A stretch of DNA of 64,000 bases, taken from contig NZ_CP107985.1 in NCBI RefSeq assembly GCF_036108815.1, forward strand, positions 4,216,001 to 4,280,000, read 5' to 3'. Both the position numbers and the translations under genes were made by a program. The stretch comes from Streptomyces sp. NBC_00353 (lineage in GTDB: Bacteria > Actinomycetota > Actinomycetes > Streptomycetales > Streptomycetaceae). Below are positions 29,352-38,579 of this stretch, piece after piece (position 1 is the stretch's first letter; the number at the start of each line of letters is the position of its first letter). The notes beneath the pieces are model-generated. The model worked only from the letters and a program-made list of their open reading frames with translations. It had not been told where the DNA came from and ran no database searches.

Positions 29352-29445
29352 CGGCGACCCACAGACCGGGAGCCACCTGACGGCCCCGTTCAGTACGGGA
29401 ACCGACGGAACCTGACGGCCGCCGGTCCCCGTGCTGCTCCGTTCA

Positions 29446-29477
29446 GCGCGGCCGAAGCCCCACGGCTTCGGCCGCGC
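29446..29477 (+). terminator. Terminator of the sugar ABC/GH1 operon
   Basis: Perfect 14-bp arms (29446-29459 GCGCGGCCGAAGCC with 29464-29477) and a CCAC loop, about 95 bases after the GH1 stop. No T-tract. Confidence 0.82.
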
Positions 29478-29600
29478 CGACGGACACACCCGAAAACGGC
29501 GCCACCACCGCAGCCACACCCGCGGCAGTCTCTCCACTGCCGCGTCGAGCACGCCACGAAATTCCCCCTTCCCCCTTCTGTCACTGGGAGCTGGATCTTC

Positions 29601-31127
29601 ATGGACCGTCGCACATTCGTCACCGCCGCCGGGACCGGGGCTGCCGCCCTGTCCCTGGGGGCCATATCCGCGTCCTCCGCGAGCGCCGCGCAGTCCGTGG
29701 CCGCCTCGCCGGGCGCTCGTTCCGTTCCATCCGCGCATGCCGCGCAACCTGTTCATGCTCTTGATACACCGCTGCTGCTGCGCTGGTTCCGCGATACGTA
29801 TCACTCGATCGAGGCCATGACGACCGACCTCGGTCTGGCCACGGACAAGATCGATGTCAGCGGCTCCGGCGGCCCCGTCCAGTCCCGCCAGACGTCGCCC
29901 ACCAATATCGGCTGCGGCCTCTGGTCGACCGTCGCCGCCGCCGGTCTCGGCGTGATCAGCGAAGCCACGATGCACCGCAGGCTGGAGCGCACCGTCCGCA
30001 CCGTGGAGAAGCTGGAGCGCCACCACGGCTTCTGGCTCAACTGGTACGACGCGCACGACGGTTCGGTGCTGACCGAGTGGCCCGGCACCGGGGACCCGGT
30101 CCGTCCGTTCCTCTCCTCCGTCGACAACGCCTGGCTGATCACCGGCCTGCGCATCGCCGCCGACGCCTCACCCGCGCTGCGCCCCCGTGTCGCCCGAATC
30201 CTGGCGACCGCCGACTGGTCCTACTACTACACGCCCTACGACGCTGCCGACCCGGTCGCCGGCCCCGGTCAGCTGCGCGGCGGCTTCTGGCCCGACACCG
30301 AGGAGCCCACCGGGCACCACTACGGCGCGCTCAACACCGAGCCCCGCATGGCCAGTTATCTGGGCATCGCGGACGGCTCGCTGCCCGCCGACCACTACTG
30401 GCACCTGCTGCGCACGATGCTCCCCGAGCACGAGCAGGAGCAGCATCCGCAGGGTGCGTACGTCGCCATGGACGGCGTCCGGGTGTGGCAGGGCCACTAC
30501 ACGCACCGCGGCCGGAAGATCGTTCCCAGCTGGGGCGGTTCGATGTTCGAGGCGCTGATGGTGCCGCTGTTCGTGCCGGAGGCGGAGTGGTCGCCGCAGT
30601 CCTGGGGTCTCACCCACCAGCGTTACGTCCGCAGCCAGATCGAACACGGTATGAAGGAAGCGGAGTACGGGTACTGGGGCTTCTCCCCCGCCAACATCCC
30701 CGAGGGCGGGTACCAGGAGTACGGTGTCGACGCCATCGGCATGCAGGTCGACGGCTATGCCTCCAACACCGATCGCACGTACACCACGGACGGCGCTCCG
30801 CTGCCGCCCGCGTCGGCCTTCACCAACGGTGTGGTCACCCCGCACGCCTCGTTCCTCGCCCTGCCGTACGCACCGGGCGAGGCGGTCGCCAACCTGCGGG
30901 CGCTCGACCGCGACTTCGGGGCCTACCACGAGGGCTACGGCTTCCGGGATTCCGTCAATGTCCGCACGGGACGGGTCAGCGACTACATGCTCGCCCTCGA
31001 CCAGGGCATGATCGCCGCGGCGCTGGCCCAGGCGATCCGCCCCGGGCTGCTGCAACGGCCTTTCCGGACCGGCGGGTTCCGGTCGAAGGTGCGTCCTCTG
31101 CTCACCAAGGAGCAGTTCTCCATCTGA
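29601..31127 (+). CDS. Tat-exported glycoamylase/GH144-like (alpha/alpha)6-barrel protein
   Basis: 508 residues. The N-terminus DRRTFVTAAGTGAAALSLGA is a twin-arginine signal, with an Ala-rich cleavage region near residues 28-50. The motif TSPTNIGCGLWSTVAAAGLG followed by LERTVRTVEKLERHHGFWLNWYD resembles the glycoamylase/DUF3131 class, which includes GH144 endo-beta-1,2-glucanases; later blocks are FLSSVDNAWLITGL, YGALNTEPRMASYLGI and YGYWGFSPANIPEGGY. It follows the GH1 gene, after that operon's terminator, with its own GGGAG RBS. It may cut a beta-glucan outside the cell to feed the importer. Family and substrate are tentative. Confidence 0.65.
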   Translation: MDRRTFVTAAGTGAAALSLGAISASSASAAQSVAASPGARSVPSAHAAQPVHALDTPLLLRWFRDTYHSIEAMTTDLGLATDKIDVSGSGGPVQSRQTSPTNIGCGLWSTVAAAGLGVISEATMHRRLERTVRTVEKLERHHGFWLNWYDAHDGSVLTEWPGTGDPVRPFLSSVDNAWLITGLRIAADASPALRPRVARILATADWSYYYTPYDAADPVAGPGQLRGGFWPDTEEPTGHHYGALNTEPRMASYLGIADGSLPADHYWHLLRTMLPEHEQEQHPQGAYVAMDGVRVWQGHYTHRGRKIVPSWGGSMFEALMVPLFVPEAEWSPQSWGLTHQRYVRSQIEHGMKEAEYGYWGFSPANIPEGGYQEYGVDAIGMQVDGYASNTDRTYTTDGAPLPPASAFTNGVVTPHASFLALPYAPGEAVANLRALDRDFGAYHEGYGFRDSVNVRTGRVSDYMLALDQGMIAAALAQAIRPGLLQRPFRTGGFRSKVRPLLTKEQFSI

Positions 31128-31161
31128 CCTGCGGCGGCGTGAAGCAAGGGCGGTTCCGAAG

Positions 31162-32220
31162 TCAGTTCCATCCCTCGCGGTACGCCGCCCAGTCGCCCTC
31201 CCGCGCCGCGAAGTCGACATAGAGCGCGACTCCGAACCGTTCCCGGCCGCGGCCCGTACGCGCCAGACCGAGTCTGGTGCCTCGGACCGCGGCCGAGACC
31301 GTCTCCGCCGCCTCATGGTGTCCGAGATCGTCCTCGTGGAAGAAGGGCAGACCCATCAGGAGATCGGTTCCCGGGGGTGTCACCTCCAGGGCGAGCGCGG
31401 TCTGCTCGGCGACGTAACCGCCGTACATGCCCTCCAGCGGCATCCAGGTGTCGTACGACATGACGGCGATCTGGTCGACGCGCCGCGCCACCTGCCCGAA
31501 GAACTTCTGCGACCACCACTTGGGACTGCCGCTGAGTGTGCCAACGACACTGTGCGCTGCGGGGAGCGGGTCGATCTGGTGAGCGGCGACGGAGAGCGGG
31601 GCCCTGCGGGCCTTCGTGAGGGCGTGCAGGTCGTCGAGGAGCGAGAGGTAGTGCGGGTCGCCGGAGTGCAGAGGTTCGAGGTCGAAGTGGACACCGTCGA
31701 AACCGGCATCGAGGATCTGCCTCGCGGAGTCGACCACGGCGGTGCGGGAAGCACCCCGTTCAAGGTGCAGACCGGTGGGTCCCTCCGTGGCGAGTACGTC
31801 CCCGAGCCAGGCCTGCACCCGGATGCCGGGCAGGGTGCGATGCACGGCATCGACCAGCCACCGTGCCTTCGGGTAGCGGGTCGCGGGCAGTGTGCCGTTG
31901 TGCTCCAGAGGCCCCGCATGGACGTACAGGTCCTTGATCCCCGTCCCACGGATCCGGTCGGCGAACGCGGCCAGGTCCCTGCCGTTCTTGCGCCCGTCGA
32001 CCCAGGCGTGCCCGAGCCAGACGGCGTCACGGCCGCGGGTACGGGTGCCGGCGCCCGGGTCGCCGGAGTAGTTGAGCCGCAGGGTGACACCCGCGGTGAG
32101 CAGCGGAACCACGATCACCAGGACGAGTCCCAGCGCGATCCGCCGCGGCCAGGTCCGCCACAACCGATTCCAGCGGAACCGGGCCGCCCAGTTCCGCACA
32201 GCGCCGGCCATGCCCTTCAT
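31162..32220 (-). CDS. Membrane-anchored GH18-like TIM-barrel protein
   Basis: 352 residues. A basic N-terminus and one hydrophobic helix (IALGLVLVIVVPLLTAGVTL, about residues 28-47) suggest an outward-facing, membrane-anchored domain. The segment GFDGVHFDLEPL resembles the GH18 catalytic strand (D-x-D-x-E), and VMSYDTWMP matches the later GH18 strand, so a glycosidase or related lectin is likely. A GTG four codons upstream is an alternative start. Convergent with the Tat-exported protein; substrate unknown. Confidence 0.7.
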   Translation of the reverse strand: MKGMAGAVRNWAARFRWNRLWRTWPRRIALGLVLVIVVPLLTAGVTLRLNYSGDPGAGTRTRGRDAVWLGHAWVDGRKNGRDLAAFADRIRGTGIKDLYVHAGPLEHNGTLPATRYPKARWLVDAVHRTLPGIRVQAWLGDVLATEGPTGLHLERGASRTAVVDSARQILDAGFDGVHFDLEPLHSGDPHYLSLLDDLHALTKARRAPLSVAAHQIDPLPAAHSVVGTLSGSPKWWSQKFFGQVARRVDQIAVMSYDTWMPLEGMYGGYVAEQTALALEVTPPGTDLLMGLPFFHEDDLGHHEAAETVSAAVRGTRLGLARTGRGRERFGVALYVDFAAREGDWAAYREGWN

Positions 32221-32866
32221 GTGCGAACGCACTCCGGTTACCCCCTGATTGTCGGTGTGCCGTGGCAGTATGACCGGCATGATGTCCCACCGCCGAAAGG
32301 CCGATGCCGCGTAAGCGGCCCGGCGCGCTGCACACCGCCCCGCGGAGGACACCCGGATGACTGTCCGGCCCGGGCAGAATTCGTCGGCTCTCCCTCCTCA
32401 CCGGCGCCGCGATCCGTCGCGTGGAGCGTGAGAGCGATCTGTACGGGATCTTCCCGGGGCGAACCGCAGCGGCCCTGCACCACAACTGCTCCCTCTTCTG
32501 CCTCCCCCCGGCCGCACCCTGTGTCCCTCGCCGGCTGCCCCTGCCATGGCTGCCCGCTCGAACGTGACCCGCGCCCGGGACGTGCTGGGCGACATCCTGT
32601 CCGCATTCGCGCCACGGCCGCAGGCCGAGCTGGGACGTCGGATCACCCGGCTCGACGCGCAGCTGCTGCGCCGGCCCCCGGCCGATCCGCGCGCGCCCGG
32701 TCATCCGTGGCGCCGCGAGGCGGGGTGGGGATGCGCCTGAACGACGGGGTCGTCGATCCCGCACGGCGCCTGCGGTAGGACCGACGGCGGGTCCGGCCTC
32801 GTGACCGTCCCCCGGTGGATCGCCGGGTCGCGGGTGACTGAGGGTGGACATAGCCTCACACATGTG
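32221..32866. other. Gene-poor region
   Basis: These 646 bases hold no confident gene. The part next to 32220 is the upstream region of the GH18-like gene. The only coding-like stretch is the small frame at 32546-32740. The rest shows no clear hairpin or promoter. Confidence 0.5.
32546..32740 (+). CDS. Possible small protein, unknown
   Basis: 64 residues with strong third-position GC and a regular coding look (VLGDILSAFAPRPQAELGRR). There is no good Shine-Dalgarno and no recognised family. It could be a real small gene or the remnant of one. Convincing homologues would be needed to keep it. Confidence 0.25.
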   Translation: MAARSNVTRARDVLGDILSAFAPRPQAELGRRITRLDAQLLRRPPADPRAPGHPWRREAGWGCA

Positions 32867-34990
32867 ATGCAGCTCGTGAGCCGTACCCGGATTCTCATAC
32901 CGGGCCGGGCCCTCGTCGCCGTGCTGATGGCGGTGTGCTGGCTGGCCCTTCCCGCTGCGCCGGCCGCTCGCGCCGACGACCCCGTCACGTTGTCCCGGGA
33001 CGGGCAGATCACCGACAAGGTGGGTGCGCTCGGCGACCGCCGGGGCCAGGTGGTCGCCGCACTCGACCGCCTCTACGCAGACCGGCGCATCCAGCTCTTC
33101 GTCGTGTACGTACGGGACTTCTCCGGCCGTTCCGCGCAGAACTGGGCCGATGCGACGGCCGACAAGAACGGTCTCGGTCTCGACGACGTGCTGCTCGCCG
33201 TCGCCACGCACGACCGGCAGTACGCGTACACCGTGGACCCGGGCTCCCGCCTCACCGACGCCCAGCTGCGGGACGTGGCGAGCACGGCCATCGAGCCGGC
33301 CCTCAAGCAGAACGACTGGGCGGGCGCCGCGATCGGGGCGGCCAACGGCTATGCCGCCGTAGTGGCCGGGAAGCCGGTGCCCACCCCTACCATCACACCC
33401 GGCATCGACGATCCCGGAACAGGCAGTTCCGGCGGGACGAGCACCGGGGACCTGATCCTTCCCGTGGTCCTCATCGGCGGAGCGGGAGCGGTCGCCGCCT
33501 ATGCGTACGCCCGCCGGAAGCGACGCACCACGACCCGCACCACGCCCGGATCGGCCGGTTGGGGACACGGCGCCGCACCGTCGGGCGGGCCGCCCCGGCC
33601 ACCGACTCCGCTGCCGGAGCTCGATGCCCGTGCCAAACAGGCGCTGGTGGAGACGGATGACGCGGTCCGCACCAGTGAGGAGGAACTCGGTTTTGCCACC
33701 GCGCAGTTCGGGGAAGAGGCCGCCGCCCCGTTCACCGAGGCCGTCACGTTCGCGAAAGGCGAGCTGACGGCCGCGTTCCGGTTGCGTCAGCAGCTGGACG
33801 ATGCATTCCCGGAGGACGATGCGACGCGTCGCCGGATGCTGGACGAGATCACCAACCGCTGCACGGGGGCCAATGCCCGTCTCGATACCGTCTCCGAGGA
33901 CTTCGACCGGCTGCGCGCACTGGAACGCAACGCTCCACAGGCGCTTGCGACAGCCGAGACCGCGTTCCGTGCACTCGCGGTCCGGGCTTCGGCGGCCGAG
34001 ACCTCCCTCGCCTCGATGCGCAGCCGGTACGCGGATTCGGCCTCCTCCTCCGTCGCGGACGACATCGAGCAGGCGAAGGACCGCCTCGTCTTCACGACCT
34101 CCAGCCTGAACCAGGCGAGGCAGGCGGTGGACGGGGGAAACAACGCGGCAGCGGCGGTGTACGTACGGGCGGCCGAGGGTGCGGTCGACCAGGCGACCAC
34201 GCTCGTCGACGCCGTGGACCGGCGTGCCCGGGAGCTCGCGGCGGCAGCGGCGGCACTGCCGGCCGCACTCACCGAGACGGAGACCGATCTGGCCGATGCG
34301 GGCGGGCTGCTGGAAGGCACCTCGGAGGGGGTGTCGACCGCGGATCTGCGCGGCCGGATCGCCCGCGCACAGTCGGTACTGGGCGACGTGAGCAGGGAGA
34401 TGCAGGCCGGCCGCTACGACCCGATCGATGCGCTGCGCAGGGTGGAGGAGGCCGATGCCGCGCTGGACGAGGCGCTGGCCGGGGCCCGCGAACGTGAGCA
34501 GGGTGACCGTCGGGCCCGATCCCTGCTCGACCAGGCGATGCTCACCACGCGCTCGGCAATCGCTGCCGCTGCGGACTACATCACAACGAATCGGGGGGCC
34601 GTCGGCAGCCAGGCCCGGACCCGGCTCGCGGAGGCCCAGCGGCGGCTGGAGCGGGCCCGGGAGCTGGCAGGCACGGACGATCCACAGGGTGCGCTGGCCG
34701 AGGCTCATCAGGCCGGCTCACTGGCCGGGCAGGCGCGGAGCCTGGCCGAAGAGGATGTGCGGGCGTACGGGAACCGGAACGGCCCGGGCGGTGTACAAGG
34801 AGGGGGCGGCGGGGTTGGCGGCGCGGTCCTCGGCGGGATCATCCTCGGCGGACTCCTGGGCGGCGGCGGGGGCGGCAGGGGTTACGGAGGGGGGTTCGGC
34901 GGCGGATTCGGCGGGGGCGGAGGCGGCGGCCCCGGCAGCTTCGGCGGCGGGGGCACTCGCGGCCGGCGAGGCGGCGGCGGCCGCTTCTGA
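32867..34990 (+). CDS. TPM-domain membrane protein with coiled coil and Gly-rich tail
   Basis: 707 residues. A signal peptide (to about residue 38) leads into an extracytoplasmic TPM/YgcG-type domain (about 40-165: IQLFVVYVRDFSGRSAQNWAD, DVLLAVATHDRQ). A Pro/Thr/Gly linker and one membrane helix (about 195-216) follow, ending in RRKRR. The cytoplasmic part is a long Ala/Glu/Arg-rich coiled coil (about 255-635), then a tail of about 70 residues made almost only of Gly with Arg and Phe. It lies 78 bp before a PspA gene in the same direction, suggesting a joint role in membrane stress. Confidence 0.88.
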   Translation: MQLVSRTRILIPGRALVAVLMAVCWLALPAAPAARADDPVTLSRDGQITDKVGALGDRRGQVVAALDRLYADRRIQLFVVYVRDFSGRSAQNWADATADKNGLGLDDVLLAVATHDRQYAYTVDPGSRLTDAQLRDVASTAIEPALKQNDWAGAAIGAANGYAAVVAGKPVPTPTITPGIDDPGTGSSGGTSTGDLILPVVLIGGAGAVAAYAYARRKRRTTTRTTPGSAGWGHGAAPSGGPPRPPTPLPELDARAKQALVETDDAVRTSEEELGFATAQFGEEAAAPFTEAVTFAKGELTAAFRLRQQLDDAFPEDDATRRRMLDEITNRCTGANARLDTVSEDFDRLRALERNAPQALATAETAFRALAVRASAAETSLASMRSRYADSASSSVADDIEQAKDRLVFTTSSLNQARQAVDGGNNAAAAVYVRAAEGAVDQATTLVDAVDRRARELAAAAAALPAALTETETDLADAGGLLEGTSEGVSTADLRGRIARAQSVLGDVSREMQAGRYDPIDALRRVEEADAALDEALAGAREREQGDRRARSLLDQAMLTTRSAIAAAADYITTNRGAVGSQARTRLAEAQRRLERARELAGTDDPQGALAEAHQAGSLAGQARSLAEEDVRAYGNRNGPGGVQGGGGGVGGAVLGGIILGGLLGGGGGGRGYGGGFGGGFGGGGGGGPGSFGGGGTRGRRGGGGRF

Positions 34991-35068
34991 ACCATCGGCA
35001 GAGCATGCACAGGGAGCGTTCCCACGGTCCGTAACGGCGTTCGTAGTGTCATACAAAGGAGAGGTGCC

Positions 35069-35782
35069 ATGACCAAGCAGACCATCCTCGGCCGCGTCAC
35101 TCAGCTGGCGAAAGCCAATATCAACGCCCTGCTGGATCAGGCGGAGGATCCGCAGAAGATGCTGGACCAGCTGATCCGCGACTACACGGCGAACATCTCG
35201 GAGGCCGAGCAGGCGGTGGCGGCGACCATCGGCAATCTGCGGCTCATGGAACAGGACCACCGCGAGGATGTCGACGCGGCCAAGGAATGGGGCGACAAGG
35301 CCCTCGCCGCCAGTCGCAAGGCGGACGAGCTACGGGCCGCCGGATCGGTGGCGGAGGCCGACAAGTTCGACAACCTGGCCAAGGTCGCGCTCGGCCGGCA
35401 GCTCCAGTCGGAGAAGGAGGCGAAGACCGCGGAGCCGACGATCGCGTCGCAGACGGTGGTGGTGGACAAGCTCAAATCCGGCCTGGATCAGATGAAGTCG
35501 AAGCTGACGGAGCTGAAGTCCAAGCGGGACGAGCTGGTCGCGCGCGCCAAGTCGGCCCAGGCACAGAATCAGATGATGGACTCCGTCAAGAACATCAATG
35601 TTCTCGACCCGACCAGTGAGCTCAGCCGATTCGAGGACAAGGTCCGGCGGGAGGAGGCGAAAGCGATGGGCAAGCAGGAGCTCGCCGCATCGTCCCTGGA
35701 CGCCCAGTTCGAGCAGCTGGACAGCCTGGGCGACAGCGCGGAGGTCGAGGCCAGGCTCGCCGCCCTGAAAACGGCCTCATGA
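35069..35782 (+). CDS. pspA: PspA/IM30 family phage-shock protein
   Basis: 237 residues, standard for the family. An amphipathic N-terminal helix (TILGRVTQLAKANINALLDQ) is followed by long coiled-coil helices, including the PspA motif DPQKMLDQLIRDY. AAGGAGAGG precedes the ATG. It should form oligomers on the inner face of the membrane and preserve it under stress. Adjacent TPM protein may anchor or regulate it. Convergent with the large signalling protein downstream. Confidence 0.94.
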   Translation: MTKQTILGRVTQLAKANINALLDQAEDPQKMLDQLIRDYTANISEAEQAVAATIGNLRLMEQDHREDVDAAKEWGDKALAASRKADELRAAGSVAEADKFDNLAKVALGRQLQSEKEAKTAEPTIASQTVVVDKLKSGLDQMKSKLTELKSKRDELVARAKSAQAQNQMMDSVKNINVLDPTSELSRFEDKVRREEAKAMGKQELAASSLDAQFEQLDSLGDSAEVEARLAALKTAS

Positions 35783-35827
35783 CCACCGCACCCGGAGCGC
35801 TCACCGCACTCGCACCACGTCGGCGTG

Positions 35828-38410
35828 TCAGAACATACTCAGCAGCTGCTCGACCGTGCGCTCGGCGGCCGGCTGCCCGTCGGGCAGCGGCAGTTCGAAC
35901 CAGACGGTCTTGCCACGCGGTGTCCGCCTCGAACCCCAGGCCGCGCTCAACAGCCCTACCAGCTGCAGCCCTCGACCGCCCTCGTCCGTGTCGCGCGCCC
36001 GGCGGCGTCGTGGCTGGACGAGACCCGCGTCCCATACCTCGCACACGAGCGTACGGTCACGCAGCAGCCTGAGCCGGATCTCGCCCTCGCCGTACCGCAG
36101 GGCGTTGGTCACCAGCTCGCTGACGAGGAGTTCGGTGGTGTCCACCAGGTCGTCGAGGTCCCAGGCGATCAGTTGGCTGCGGGCAAGTTCGCGGGCGCGA
36201 CCGACGGAGCGGGGTTCGCTCGGCAGCCGCCAGTCGCCGACCGCGTCGGACGGCAGGCCCTGGATGCGGGCCATCAGCAGGGCGATGTCGTCCTCGCCAT
36301 GCCGGGTGTCGAGGGTGGTCAGGACGTGGTCACAGACATCCTCCAGGGGGAGTTCGGGTTCGACGAGGGCGTCGCGCAGAGCCTGCAGTCCTTCGTCGAG
36401 CGGGTGATCGCGGGATTCGACGAGTCCATCGGTGTAGAGGGCGAGGAGGGCGCCCTCCTTGAGTTCGACCTCGACTTCCTCGAAGGGTTCGCCGCCTACG
36501 CCGAGCGGCATCCCGGGCGGAACGTCGAGCAGCAGGGCCGGTTCGCCCGGCTCGACCACAACAGGGGGAAGGTGACCGGCGTTGGCGAAGGTGCACCGCC
36601 GGGTGACCGAGTCGTAGACGGCATAGACACATGTCGCCAGGTAGACCTCGGACAGGTCAGCGTCGCGGGACTTGTGGGAGGCCCTCGAGGGCCACTGGGC
36701 GCCACCGCCGAAGCCGTCGGAGGCCGTGCTGCCACCGGGGGTGCCGAGGCCGCGGGCGACCTCATCGAGCGCAGAGAGCACTTCGGCGGGTTCCAGGTCG
36801 AGGAGGGCCAGGGTCCTTACGGCAGTGCGCAGTTCACCCATGGCGACGGCGGCCCGCAGCCCGCGGCCCATGACGTCGCCGACGACCAGGGCGGTGCGAT
36901 GCCCGGGGAGTTCGATCACATCGAACCAGTCGCCGCCCACCTCGGTCGCCGCGTTGCCGGGCAGATAGCGGCAGGCGATGTCGAGGCCCGCGGCCTCGGG
37001 GTCACCGGGTGGCAGCAGGCTGCGCTGGAGGATGAGTGCGCGTTCGTGCTCGCGCCGGTAGAGGCGGGCGTTGTCGATACAGACGGCGGCGCGGGCGGCC
37101 AGCTCGGTGGCGAGGGCACGGTCGCGCTCGCCGAAGGGCTCGCTGCCCTTCGTGCGGGAGAACTGGACGAGGCCGACGACGGTGTCATGGGCGACCATCG
37201 GCACGGCGAGGGTGGACTGGACGAAGCCACGGTCGTCCCCGGGGACGTTCTTGACCCGGCCGGTGCGCAGAGCCTTGGCGCAGGGGGAGTTGAAGGGGTA
37301 GCGGTGGACGGCGCCCAGTGCCGGCGGGTCGGTGTCCCCGTCGGTCGCGGTGCTGTCCGGGACGGCGTCCGAGACGGCGCTGGCGAAGCCGACGCGGCGC
37401 AGTTCGGCGGAGCCGCCGACGGGCTCCTGGCGGAGCGATCCCCAGCTGCCGGGCGGTGCCTCGTCGCCGGTGAGCAGCCCCTGGTAGAGGTCGACGGAGG
37501 CGAGGTCGCAGAAGCCGGGTACGGCCACGTCGAGGAGTTCGCGGGCGGTGGTCTCCAGGTCGAGCGAGTTGCCGATGCGGGCGCTGGCCTCGTTGAGGAG
37601 GGCGAGGTTACGGCGGGCGCTGGCGGCCTCGCGGGCGGCAATATGGCGGCGGGTGACATCGGTGGCCAGTCCGGCGATGCCGATGGGCCGGCCTGCTCCG
37701 CTGTGCACGCGGTAGAGGTTCATCGACCAGTGACGGCTCTCCGCGTCGCCGGGTGCGGTGCCGACGAGCTGGAGATCGGTGACGGAGTCTCCGGTCTCCA
37801 GGACCCGCTTGAGGGTGGCGGTGAGCCGCTCGGCCTCGGGGCGGGCGAGATAGTCGTCGACCGTGCGGCCGCGGTGGTCGTCGGCCTGGCCGCCGAAGAC
37901 GGTGGCGAAGCGCTGGTTGGCTCGTACGACCGTGAAGTCCGTGCCGAACAACACGAAACCGAAGGGAGATTGGCCGAAAATGGCCTGCGAAGCCGCCAGG
38001 TCCGTCTCGATACGGCGCAGGGCGCGGACATCCACGACGATGCAGAGCGCGGCCCGCTCCCCGTTCCCCGTCTCACTGGGCATCACATAGAGCTCGGCGA
38101 GCCCGTGGACGGCATTTTCGCCCGGGATGCGGAAGGGGACGAGGCCCGTCCACTCCTTGCCGTCGAGTATCTCGCCGACCCGGCGATGGCCGTCGGTGCG
38201 CAGCTCGGAGGGCATGAAGGCCTCGACCGGATCCCTGCCCACCGCTTCGTCTGCGGCAATGCCGAAGAGACCGGCGGCCCGGCGGCTCCACTGCTCGATC
38301 AGCCCGTCGGGGCCGATCGAGAAGGAGGCGACCCTGATGTAGTCATAGATCGAGCCAGGCGGGCTGCTCTGCCACACGACGTTGCCCGCTGTCCCAGGTA
38401 TTTCGCTCAC
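35828..38410 (-). CDS. PAS-GAF-PP2C phosphatase with C-terminal HATPase domain
   Basis: 860 residues from a GTG after GGAGGGG. In order: two PAS-like domains (about 25-140 and 140-265), a GAF domain (about 285-480), a SpoIIE/RsbU PP2C phosphatase (about 490-710) with EVGGDWFDVIELPG, VGDVMGRG, LYTDGLVESRD and the metal Asp pair DDIALL, and an anti-sigma-type HATPase (about 735-860) with LLVSELVTNALRYGEG and GGRGLQLVG. It probably dephosphorylates an anti-sigma antagonist and may also bind or phosphorylate one. No membrane segment, so it senses a cytoplasmic signal. Confidence 0.93.
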   Translation of the reverse strand: MSEIPGTAGNVVWQSSPPGSIYDYIRVASFSIGPDGLIEQWSRRAAGLFGIAADEAVGRDPVEAFMPSELRTDGHRRVGEILDGKEWTGLVPFRIPGENAVHGLAELYVMPSETGNGERAALCIVVDVRALRRIETDLAASQAIFGQSPFGFVLFGTDFTVVRANQRFATVFGGQADDHRGRTVDDYLARPEAERLTATLKRVLETGDSVTDLQLVGTAPGDAESRHWSMNLYRVHSGAGRPIGIAGLATDVTRRHIAAREAASARRNLALLNEASARIGNSLDLETTARELLDVAVPGFCDLASVDLYQGLLTGDEAPPGSWGSLRQEPVGGSAELRRVGFASAVSDAVPDSTATDGDTDPPALGAVHRYPFNSPCAKALRTGRVKNVPGDDRGFVQSTLAVPMVAHDTVVGLVQFSRTKGSEPFGERDRALATELAARAAVCIDNARLYRREHERALILQRSLLPPGDPEAAGLDIACRYLPGNAATEVGGDWFDVIELPGHRTALVVGDVMGRGLRAAVAMGELRTAVRTLALLDLEPAEVLSALDEVARGLGTPGGSTASDGFGGGAQWPSRASHKSRDADLSEVYLATCVYAVYDSVTRRCTFANAGHLPPVVVEPGEPALLLDVPPGMPLGVGGEPFEEVEVELKEGALLALYTDGLVESRDHPLDEGLQALRDALVEPELPLEDVCDHVLTTLDTRHGEDDIALLMARIQGLPSDAVGDWRLPSEPRSVGRARELARSQLIAWDLDDLVDTTELLVSELVTNALRYGEGEIRLRLLRDRTLVCEVWDAGLVQPRRRRARDTDEGGRGLQLVGLLSAAWGSRRTPRGKTVWFELPLPDGQPAAERTVEQLLSMF

Positions 38411-38579
38411 GCGACCGTCCCCTCCAGCTCACACACCGGACCGGTCCTGCCCGCAGTATTCAGCACTACGGCGCTTACCGACACGGCGTTCACGATCACA
38501 GCACGGTCTCAGTCCCTTTCAGCCAGGTACTGACAGGCAATGCCCGGGCTTTGTGATCGCTGTGCGTCCCACCCCACTC

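Noticed and set aside
27081..30056. A 991-codon minus-strand open frame
   Set aside because: It is antisense to the sugar permease, GH1 and secreted protein genes and shows only composition typical of a shadow frame.
32027..34708. An 893-codon minus-strand open frame
   Set aside because: Antisense to the TPM-domain protein, which has a signal peptide, membrane helix and known domain. The minus frame has no recognisable domain.
35825..38533. A 902-codon plus-strand open frame
   Set aside because: It mirrors the PAS-GAF-PP2C-HATPase gene, whose metal and ATP motifs are intact on the minus strand.
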